From Candidatus Gallibacteroides avistercoris (GTDB lineage: Bacteria > Bacteroidota > Bacteroidia > Bacteroidales > CHK158-818), in NCBI GenBank assembly GCA_018714665.1, contig DVNA01000105.1, forward strand, positions 1 through 15,387: a stretch of 15,387 bases of DNA, read 5' to 3'. The translations under genes and the position numbers were made by a program. Below the pieces are notes generated by a model. It saw nothing but the letters and a program-made list of their open reading frames with translations. It had not been told where the DNA came from and searched no databases. Position 1 is the first letter of the stretch, and the number at the start of each line of letters is the position of its first letter. Shown here in pieces: positions 6,652 to 13,528 of the stretch.

Positions 6652-9600
6652 TTACTCTTTTATTTTCGACAAACGGTCTTCAATCATTCCGGCAATATCA
6701 TCCTCTCCCTGGTAATTGTTTCTCAGGTTCAGCAGGTACTGTTTCGCCTGGAAGCTATCACCAAGTTTCAGATAGACATCGGCCAGCAGTACGAATCCCC
6801 GGGCCATCCAATATTGGTGAGGCGTACCGGTCTCGATAAAGTTCAACATCAATTTTTCAGCCTCTTTCTCTTTCCCGCTATCGAAGTAGTATTGGCCCAA
6901 CTGGTAGGTCGATTCTGCGCCATACACATTCCGCGTATCCTTCGACAGCTCTTTCCAGTCTTCGGCCGCCTTATCCAGTTGGTTCAGATTTTTCAGGGCC
7001 ATGGAGCGTTCATAACGTGCTTCGGCAATCAGTTCAGGCGACAGTTTACTGTTTTCCAACAACTTGTTGGCAGCCAGCAACACATCTTCGTTATTGTTTA
7101 ACCGACGCGACATCCGGATAATACCCAATTTGGCAGCCAATTTATTATCGGCCGACTGGGCCTTGATATCGAGCATCTTGAAATGGCTCAAAGCCTTTTC
7201 ATAATCGTTCTGCAAATAATAGATTTCGGCAACGCGAGCCAATGCATCCTCTTCAAACTTGTTGTTCGACACTTGCAATACCTTTTCATATTCAGGCAAC
7301 GCCTGCTTGTAGTCTTGGTTGGAGAAATAGATTGTACCCAAATAATAATGGGCATTCAACCCAAAGGCCCCCCCCCCTTCAAAACTTTGCAAATAACGTC
7401 TGAAACTGCGTTCGGCTTCGGGAAGATTTCCTTTGAAATAGAGCTTTTCGGCTGCCAGATAGGTCAGCGAGTCCTGTTCGCCTGCGGCAAACTGCACATT
7501 TCCTCCCAGACCTTTCACATAATCGGCATACGCATCTATATCGTTCTTATCCAGATAAACCGATTTCAAATCCTGCACGGCCACACGCGCCTCGTCGCTA
7601 CCGGGATAATCGGAAATCACCTTTTTGTACGAAGCAATCGCCTGATCCAGGTCATTGCGGTTAAAATACAACATACCCAACTGTATACCGGCCTTGCGGG
7701 CCACCGCGCTTTGCGGGAACTGTTGCAAAATCTGTTTGAAAGCGGCCTCGGCCTGTACATCATCTTCTATCTGAATGTACGACCGTCCCTTTTCAAACAA
7801 GGCATCGTCCACATATTCCGACTGCGGATATTGGGCAATCAAATCATCCATGGCACCGATTTTCGCCTTATAGTCTTTTTGCAAACCGGCGACAAAACCT
7901 TTCTGGAACATGGCATAATCGGCTGCCGCAGGAGTTACCTCCACCGCACGGGCATAATAGTTTTCAGCGCGGGCAAAATCGCGGTTGTAGAAATGGCAAT
8001 CGCCTATGCGGTTATAGGCATCTGCGAGGGTTGTTTTATCTCCATTCGGATTTTCGTTCACATATTTGAGGAACCAGGTTACCGCCCGGTCAAAATCGTT
8101 CTGTTTGTAGTAAGCATAAGCCAAATCATACTGAGCCAGGCCATAGATATTTTTAGCACGTTCTTGCGTAGCCGACAGATACGAGAGATAATCGGAGGCC
8201 GCCGCATCGAAGTCCTCCATCCGGTAATAGCACTCTCCGCGCCAGAAATAGGCCTGCGCCTTAATCTCCCGGTCGTAATTTCCCATATTGATAGCTTCGG
8301 TAAAATTACTCTGGGCCTGTTTAAAATCGGAGTTGGCAAACAGTTCCGTTCCCAATTGGAACAAGATACGCTGTTTTGCCTCTAATATTTTGGTATTGGG
8401 CTTCTTAATCTTGTTAATCGATTCAAGGGCCGTACGGTAATTCTTGGTCGTAAGATAAACCTCTACCAGGTAATCGTTGGTTTGGTCGGCATACCGGGAA
8501 TTCGGGAATTTGTTCAGGAACCGTTCAAACACCAATACCGACTCGCTGAACGGAGAGAACGACGTTTCGTGTACCGACAGGGCGTAATTGTACAACGCCA
8601 CCTCCTGTACTTGCGGATCAAAATCGAAACGCGATGCCATATCGAAAGAGAGCTGGGCATTTTTCTTGTCTCCCTGATGTAAATAGCTTTGCGCCAGATA
8701 CAGATAAGCATTCTGCATCAGGGCATCATCTCCCTTGGTGGCCTTGCTGAGCCATTTGATGGCCTGGGCATAGTTTTTGGCCCGGTATTGCGCCACCCCC
8801 AGCATATAGACGCTGTTTCGCATCGGAGCATCGGTCTCTGCCGTATATTTCGACAAGTACTCAATTGCCTTGGCATCATTTCCCTGTTGGAAATAGCTTT
8901 CGCCCAACAACCGATAGAGCTCCGTATTGTTGCTGTCATCCGGATACTCTTTCAACAGCTGCTGTGCCAACGGAATCACCTTGCCATAATCATTCTTCAC
9001 AAAATAGATCTGGGCAGCATAATAGGCCGACGGTTTGGCAAATTCCCGGCTGTTTTCCAGCGACAGGAATCCTTCGAGTGCCCTGTTGTAATCGCCCTCT
9101 ATATACGAGATGTAAGAATTGTAAAACAAGGCGGCTTCTGCGTACTTGTTACTTTGTGTACCCAGCACGGCAAAAAACGGTTTAGCCTTGTCCAGCTGGT
9201 CGGTCTTCATATACGACAATCCAATCCGGAAACAGTAATCCTCCTGATCTGTTACCGACAACCTCTCCATCGGAATCTCATTATAAGCATTGATTGCCTG
9301 TTGGTAATCATTATTGAAGAAAAACAGATTGGCAATCATAAATTTGGTCTTGTCCACGTGGCGCGACCACGGATACCGGTCGCAAAACGACTGCAACAAC
9401 GTCTGGGCATCCGCCTTGTTCGTTTCATAAGCCGATGCCACAATCATAAAATCGGCCTCTTGAATCAGATCGCGGTCTTTCGACTCCTTTTTAAACTGCG
9501 TAAGCTGATCTACACAACCCACGTAATTTTGGTTCTCAAACATTGCTTTCCCCTGCTCGAAAAACGCCACCGGCCCGATTTTATCGTACGTTACCTGTGC

Positions 9601-9660
9601 GTTTCCCCCCGCAAACGGAGCGATTGCCAGAAGACAAATTACAATGACCTTTTTTCCCAT
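6652..9660 (-). CDS. Large periplasmic TPR-repeat protein
   Basis: This 1002-residue protein begins with a signal peptide (residues 1-21, ending GNA/Q) without a lipobox and then consists almost entirely of TPR-like helical hairpins; I count about 26 units by eye, such as ALFEKGRSYIQIEDDVQAEA and YYLGTIYFSNQDYKQALPEY. Such a superhelix normally scaffolds protein complexes, here most likely in the periplasm or at the inner face of the outer membrane. No enzymatic domain is seen. It is the first gene of a pair with the outer-membrane barrel gene 21 bases downstream, suggesting it assembles or supports that barrel. Ten consecutive G (coding strand, 7377-7368) encode Gly762-764 and begin Ala765; a slip there would remove about 240 C-terminal residues. 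The start is set by the signal peptide; there is no good ribosome binding site. Confidence 0.88.
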   Translation of the reverse strand: MGKKVIVICLLAIAPFAGGNAQVTYDKIGPVAFFEQGKAMFENQNYVGCVDQLTQFKKESKDRDLIQEADFMIVASAYETNKADAQTLLQSFCDRYPWSRHVDKTKFMIANLFFFNNDYQQAINAYNEIPMERLSVTDQEDYCFRIGLSYMKTDQLDKAKPFFAVLGTQSNKYAEAALFYNSYISYIEGDYNRALEGFLSLENSREFAKPSAYYAAQIYFVKNDYGKVIPLAQQLLKEYPDDSNNTELYRLLGESYFQQGNDAKAIEYLSKYTAETDAPMRNSVYMLGVAQYRAKNYAQAIKWLSKATKGDDALMQNAYLYLAQSYLHQGDKKNAQLSFDMASRFDFDPQVQEVALYNYALSVHETSFSPFSESVLVFERFLNKFPNSRYADQTNDYLVEVYLTTKNYRTALESINKIKKPNTKILEAKQRILFQLGTELFANSDFKQAQSNFTEAINMGNYDREIKAQAYFWRGECYYRMEDFDAAASDYLSYLSATQERAKNIYGLAQYDLAYAYYKQNDFDRAVTWFLKYVNENPNGDKTTLADAYNRIGDCHFYNRDFARAENYYARAVEVTPAAADYAMFQKGFVAGLQKDYKAKIGAMDDLIAQYPQSEYVDDALFEKGRSYIQIEDDVQAEAAFKQILQQFPQSAVARKAGIQLGMLYFNRNDLDQAIASYKKVISDYPGSDEARVAVQDLKSVYLDKNDIDAYADYVKGLGGNVQFAAGEQDSLTYLAAEKLYFKGNLPEAERSFRRYLQSFEGGGAFGLNAHYYLGTIYFSNQDYKQALPEYEKVLQVSNNKFEEDALARVAEIYYLQNDYEKALSHFKMLDIKAQSADNKLAAKLGIIRMSRRLNNNEDVLLAANKLLENSKLSPELIAEARYERSMALKNLNQLDKAAEDWKELSKDTRNVYGAESTYQLGQYYFDSGKEKEAEKLMLNFIETGTPHQYWMARGFVLLADVYLKLGDSFQAKQYLLNLRNNYQGEDDIAGMIEDRLSKIKE
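7368..7377 (-). repeat. Ten-base homopolymeric G tract inside the TPR gene
   Basis: The + strand shows ten consecutive C, so the coding strand reads GAA, ten G, then CC. It encodes EGGGA at residues 761-765 using only GGG glycine codons, although GGA, GGC or GGT would break the run. It is the longest homopolymer I noticed within a gene in this window. Tracts of this size can gain or lose bases by polymerase slippage. Confidence 0.95.
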
Positions 9661-9693
9661 TTTTTACTCGTTTTTTAACTGGTTTTATCCGGA

Positions 9694-9701
9694 TAAAGAT
9701 A
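9694..9701 (-). promoter_or_regulatory. Weak candidate -7 box for the TPR/barrel operon
   Basis: Read on the - strand this is TATCTTTA, one base off TAnnTTTG, and would give a leader of about 25-30 bases. The 84-base gap to the NUDIX gene also has a 12-bp palindrome TTATCCGGATAA (9685-9696) but no good terminator. Read-through from the NUDIX gene is an equally likely way for the operon to be expressed. Confidence 0.25.
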
Positions 9702-9744
9702 GTGATAAATCAGCAATCCGGAAGCAGAACGCCTAACTTTTTAT

Positions 9745-10278
9745 TCATAATATTTCTTTTTGATGATCAGACAGATAGATTTCAACCCCTTTCCTTACCG
9801 ACAGCAACCCGAACAAATCCGGATCCAATTTTTCCATCGGGACAAAAAAGAGTTCCGCCACATCATCCATAGCAGAGAGGTGCTCCGTGGTATCCACCCG
9901 ACACTCAAAAAAAAGGTCCATCGTATGCACATTGAGCCCCGAATAAGGATATACATTCGGCAACGAAAAGAGATACCTCCCCCCCCGTACATCCAATCCC
10001 GTCTCCTCCTTTACCTCCCGACGAACAGCCTCTTCTACCGTCTCTCCATACTCGGTAAAGCCTCCGGGCAAATCCAATGTACCCTTGGCCGGAGCCTTGG
10101 CCCGGCGTCCCACCAGCAACTCCCCCTTTTCGTTCACGATAAAGACCGCTACCGAAGCCCTCGGATTAAAATAATAAACAAATCCACACCTGCGGCATCG
10201 TTTCGACGAGTCGTTGTTCCTGTTAAATTCGGCAGATCCGCACACCGGACAGAACCGGAATAAATCCATGGCCTCCAT
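9745..10278 (-). CDS. NUDIX hydrolase with N-terminal zinc ribbon
   Basis: NUDIX hydrolases cleave nucleoside diphosphate linkages in cytosolic nucleotides, cofactors or sugar nucleotides. The box is complete, from Gly73 (GGFTEYGE) through RREVKEETGL ending at residue 95, matching Gx5Ex7REUxEExGU. A four-cysteine ribbon precedes it (CPVC at 10-13, CRRC at 28-31), as in NudC-type proteins, though substrate choice cannot be read from this. I chose Met at 10278 (177 residues) because GGAG lies five bases upstream and homologues usually begin just before the zinc ribbon (MDLFRFCPVCG here). The frame stays open to 10407, but that 43-residue extension is Cys-rich, unlike the family, and contains a -7 box match. 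Met at 10269 is another option. A run of eight G encodes part of residues 98-100. It lies 84 bases upstream of the TPR gene on the same strand and may be cotranscribed with it. Confidence 0.9.
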   Translation of the reverse strand: MEAMDLFRFCPVCGSAEFNRNNDSSKRCRRCGFVYYFNPRASVAVFIVNEKGELLVGRRAKAPAKGTLDLPGGFTEYGETVEEAVRREVKEETGLDVRGGRYLFSLPNVYPYSGLNVHTMDLFFECRVDTTEHLSAMDDVAELFFVPMEKLDPDLFGLLSVRKGVEIYLSDHQKEIL

Positions 10279-10480
10279 ATAGTCTCCATTCACACGATAC
10301 ATTTCCATACAAATACACCAAACAAGCAAATAAGCCCATCCGTTCACATATCCCTCACAAAAATAGACATTATTCTCCGAACAGCATACACACTTCGGCC
10401 CATACATAACCTATCCTCTATCCAACCCGGCAATCACAACCGTCATCAAATACCGGAGCCTCGCCTCCATATTATACAAT
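10279..10480. promoter_or_regulatory. Leader and promoter region of the NUDIX gene
   Basis: This stretch lies between the PUL terminator and the NUDIX start. On the - strand 10365-10358 reads TATTTTTG, an exact TAnnTTTG match, which would put the transcript start near 10350 and leave a leader of about 70 bases. No matching -33 TTTG is seen. I see no other gene or RNA here. Confidence 0.4.
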
Positions 10481-10515
10481 AAAAAAGGCCCCGGCGCAAT
10501 GCCGGGGCCTTTTTT
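10481..10515 (-). terminator. Strong bidirectional terminator after the PUL operon
   Basis: AAAAAAGGCCCCGGC (10481-10495) and GCCGGGGCCTTTTTT (10501-10515) pair perfectly over 15 bases around the 5-base loop GCAAT. The stem is GC-rich with a six-T tail on either strand. It lies 39 bases past the stop of the last PUL gene and should separate the PUL from the NUDIX gene. Confidence 0.95.
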
Positions 10516-10554
10516 ATTTATTCAAGAAAATATAACCATTTTCTTTTCTCGTCA

Positions 10555-12000
10555 TTATTCAATAGAATCAATAGGAGATCCTGCGCTAATTGACCCATTT
10601 TCAATGGTATGTGCACGACGCAATACGAATGAATCTTCTGACGTACGTCCGTTTATCTTCGGATAACATTCAAATTCATATTTCACCGTATAAGTAGCTT
10701 CTGTATCCAACTGAGACAATCCCAAAGAGAAAGAACCTTCACCAACCGGGAATGTGATAACATCGTTAAACACTTCATTTCCAGCTTCATCTTCAATGAT
10801 GAATTTCAAATTAGTTTTATCATCAGCATCTCCTTTGGTTTTGAATTGATCATTATCACCAAAATTAGAAGCATTCAAGGTCATATAACCCAAAATATCT
10901 TTGGAGATAGAAAGCGTCGGGTTGGTAATCGTATTCAACTGAGCTTGTGTAGCCGGCGTAGCGTCGATTGACATGGCATCCGATGCCTTTCCGTTTTCAT
11001 CTACACGGGCAACCGTAAATTTCACAGCTTGGTTTGCAGTCAAACCATCCACTCTAAACGAACCGCCTTCGCTATCAGCCGTATTGGGAAGTTCCAGTTT
11101 TCCGGTCGGGAAAGCTTCCGAAGTTACAAGAATCGTTTTAGCCAACTCGTTCTTCGGTTGTTGGTAAGAAACTTCTACCCAACCGTCACCCATGGTATAA
11201 TCCAAACCAGAAATACCAGAGATACTTACAAAGAGATTCGATTCAGAAAGCAGTGTAACCGTATCTTCAATCGGAGTATTTCCAGAAAGAGGCAACACAT
11301 CTGTTTCAAATTTAACCTTGTATTGCTTGTCCGGTTTCAAGCCCGGCACGGCAGCTACCAACGTATTGACCAAAATCTCATCACCGTCATCATCTACCGT
11401 CTCTGCCGTAGCTACACCTTCGGCATACAACGTTTCACCGTCAAACACCTGATAATTGATAGTTCCGGCAAAGTTGAACGACAACGAGGTCAATCCTTGG
11501 AAGTTAATAGCCGTATTTCCGTTTCCATCGATGGTACCGGCACAAATCGGCGGCACAATTGCATCATACGCTTCTTGCGACAAAGGCATCACAGGAACCA
11601 TAACATCGATAGAACGGTTTCCGTAAGCATCTACCGTATAAACGGTCATTTCATACGCTGTACCTTGATTCAAGTTGTTGATACGAATCGAGTCAGCTTC
11701 ATAAATCACCAAATCCGGAGTACTGGGTGTCAACGTAGCAAAATCGAAAGAATACGATACCGTATCATTACCTACCACAACAATCTCAATTCCTTTTGAA
11801 ATCTGATCCTGAGGATTGTCCCAAGACAAGATAGCACTTTCAAAGCCAACTCTGGCCGTCAAATTGAGAACCTTTCCGGAATAGACATCTTCTACTTCGT
11901 ATTGTTTGTAGTTCTCGTCCATATCCTCGCAACTACTGAGCAATCCGAGGGCGGGCAAAGCACTTAATAATAATAATTTATATATTTTCATGACATTCAT
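10555..12000 (-). CDS. Surface-type PUL lipoprotein, DUF4998-like N-terminal domain
   Basis: This 481-residue protein has a lipoprotein signal with lipobox LSSC (Cys24), followed by Glu25, Asp26, Asp28 and Glu29, an acidic pattern that in Bacteroidetes directs lipoproteins to the cell surface. The first part (about 30-140; VLNLTARVGFESAILSWDNP, then GTAYEMTVYTVDAYGNRS) has the fibronectin III-like look of DUF4998 proteins. The rest seems to be two or three further beta-sandwich modules. No catalytic motif is seen. It is the last PUL gene, 15 bases after the preceding lipoprotein gene, in the position usually taken by SusE/SusF-like surface glycan-binding proteins, so glycan binding is the likely role. 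The DUF assignment is from memory of the family pattern. Met4 (11991) is a possible alternative start. A terminator follows. Confidence 0.8.
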   Translation of the reverse strand: MNVMKIYKLLLLSALPALGLLSSCEDMDENYKQYEVEDVYSGKVLNLTARVGFESAILSWDNPQDQISKGIEIVVVGNDTVSYSFDFATLTPSTPDLVIYEADSIRINNLNQGTAYEMTVYTVDAYGNRSIDVMVPVMPLSQEAYDAIVPPICAGTIDGNGNTAINFQGLTSLSFNFAGTINYQVFDGETLYAEGVATAETVDDDGDEILVNTLVAAVPGLKPDKQYKVKFETDVLPLSGNTPIEDTVTLLSESNLFVSISGISGLDYTMGDGWVEVSYQQPKNELAKTILVTSEAFPTGKLELPNTADSEGGSFRVDGLTANQAVKFTVARVDENGKASDAMSIDATPATQAQLNTITNPTLSISKDILGYMTLNASNFGDNDQFKTKGDADDKTNLKFIIEDEAGNEVFNDVITFPVGEGSFSLGLSQLDTEATYTVKYEFECYPKINGRTSEDSFVLRRAHTIENGSISAGSPIDSIE

Positions 12001-12015
12001 TGTTTATTTCGGTTA

Positions 12016-13503
12016 TTACTCAGTTACCTGCGCTGTATCATCAGTAGTTCCTTCCGTAGATTCATTATCGGGAGTTACCGAAGGAGCATACGGTTGAGAG
12101 TCTCCTACCTGTCCCCACAAAGTCATTTCAGAAGAACATGCAGAGTTTCCGCCATATATTTTCACAATCTTGAAACGGATGTATCTGAACGGCGGGGTAA
12201 AGCGCGGATCGTCCGGATAGAGCAACCATTGCGTTCCACCTTCTTTCAATACCAGATTGGCTTCTGATTCATCCGAAGGTTTCACTACGGCATAGTGGCC
12301 AACATATTCCCAACCTGTGATACCGTCTGTCGGATCCTGGTCGTTGCTGATAAAGATCTGGAACTCTTTTACATTTTCCGTACCCCACGCATCGGCACCC
12401 CAACGACGCGGGCTAACTTGAATACGAGAAGCCTGAATGGTTTCGCCCATATCATAAAAGTACGAGCAGTAGAGTCTATATGAACTGGAATCTCCTGATT
12501 TGTAGAACCGTTCTTCTCCCGAGCGACCTGCACCCCAGTCATACCCTTGTCCATATTCGCCTTTGGTCTTATCACCACCCCAACTCATATCTCCTGAATG
12601 GAAATAATTCAGGTTCAATTTGGCAGCATCGTCCAATTCGCCATCAATAAATTTAGTTGCACGTCCTTCCACATGAGTACGGCGACCGTTTTTCAACGAG
12701 TCATGAGCATATACTTTCGTCAGCGGGTCATCTTCGTTGTTCGGGTTAAAACCGAAAGGAGCCTGATAATCTTCTGCCTCGGAGTCATCCCATTTATTTC
12801 CCCACAGACGAGAGTCCTGCAAGAATGACCATTTAGACTTGTCTAACAAGTAGTCTTCTTTCGGGGTAAATTCGCCCAATTCACGTACCGTTGACTGGTT
12901 TCCATAGTTATCGGTCAACCAGGCACTGATCTTATACGGACGTCCTTCCAGCTGATCGATTTCAAAGTTGTCTTCTACAGCATTAGAAGCATATACCTTG
13001 GTTCCTTCCTTGCCGTCGATCTCATACTTTACATAGACATTTACACGCGCCTGCGTTTCATTTTCCCACGTAATATTGAGGTTCGAGAATCCGGGAATAA
13101 CTTTCACCGTACTCAGAATCGTCTCAGTGGCGGTTTCCAACGGAGTAACTTTCATGATTACCGGTTCAGAAACGTTGTTGTCACGGTCTACGGCATAAAT
13201 TTTCACCTCATACTCTTTCACTTCGCCGAAACCTTCAATAAAGAGGGTATCGCTGTAAGCACTACTGGTTTTAGATATCTTTTCACCGGTTCCGATGGTA
13301 TATTCGGCACGGGCATATAAGAAATCTGCATCTTTCGGATTGGTGTACAAGAAGTATCCACCACCCGGTTGGGGCGTAAACGTCACATCTGTGACCGGGG
13401 CGGGCGCCACCGAGTCCGTCTTATTGTCGTTGTCGTCGTCGCAACCTACCGCAAAAAGTGCGGTAGCTGCGAGCATTACAGATAGTTTGTTTAATAATTT
13501 CAT
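12016..13503 (-). CDS. Surface PUL lipoprotein, DUF4959-DUF5126-DUF5000 type
   Basis: This 495-residue protein has a lipobox (AVGC, Cys21) followed by DDDND, a strong surface-export signal of the Bacteroidetes type. Two fibronectin-like sandwich domains follow (about 25-122, ending VDRDNNVSEPVIMKVTPLE, and 125-215, ITWENETQARVNVYVKYEID...), then a longer domain from about 225 to 466 resembling F5/8 type C carbohydrate-binding jelly rolls (FRYIRFKIVKIYGGNSACSS, SEMTLWG). This order fits the DUF4959-DUF5126-DUF5000 lipoproteins that commonly follow SusD genes. The C-terminus is an acidic, Thr-rich, probably disordered tail. The likely role is surface glycan capture alongside SusD; no catalytic residues are recognised. 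It starts 25 bases after the susD stop and ends 15 bases before the next gene, so it is part of one operon. Confidence 0.88.
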   Translation of the reverse strand: MKLLNKLSVMLAATALFAVGCDDDNDNKTDSVAPAPVTDVTFTPQPGGGYFLYTNPKDADFLYARAEYTIGTGEKISKTSSAYSDTLFIEGFGEVKEYEVKIYAVDRDNNVSEPVIMKVTPLETATETILSTVKVIPGFSNLNITWENETQARVNVYVKYEIDGKEGTKVYASNAVEDNFEIDQLEGRPYKISAWLTDNYGNQSTVRELGEFTPKEDYLLDKSKWSFLQDSRLWGNKWDDSEAEDYQAPFGFNPNNEDDPLTKVYAHDSLKNGRRTHVEGRATKFIDGELDDAAKLNLNYFHSGDMSWGGDKTKGEYGQGYDWGAGRSGEERFYKSGDSSSYRLYCSYFYDMGETIQASRIQVSPRRWGADAWGTENVKEFQIFISNDQDPTDGITGWEYVGHYAVVKPSDESEANLVLKEGGTQWLLYPDDPRFTPPFRYIRFKIVKIYGGNSACSSEMTLWGQVGDSQPYAPSVTPDNESTEGTTDDTAQVTE

Positions 13504-13528
13504 GATTTATCAATTTTCCGGTTAAACA

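Noticed and set aside
5812..7101. Long open frame of 429 codons on the + strand
   Set aside because: It is antisense to the barrel and TPR genes, which have signal peptides and family features; its product has no recognisable domain and is typical of a complementary-strand shadow.
7183..9678. Several long + strand frames opposite the TPR gene
   Set aside because: They mirror the repeat coding of the TPR gene; they are rich in Ile, Arg and His, with no domain or start signal.
10279..10407. 43-residue N-terminal extension of the NUDIX frame
   Set aside because: It is Cys-rich and unlike the family, contains an exact -7 box match, and a GGAG-preceded Met at 10278 lies just before the zinc ribbon; it is more likely leader DNA.
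10471..10480. TATAAT-like sequence on the - strand
   Set aside because: It resembles an E. coli -10 box, but Bacteroidetes use TAnnTTTG, and it abuts the terminator hairpin.
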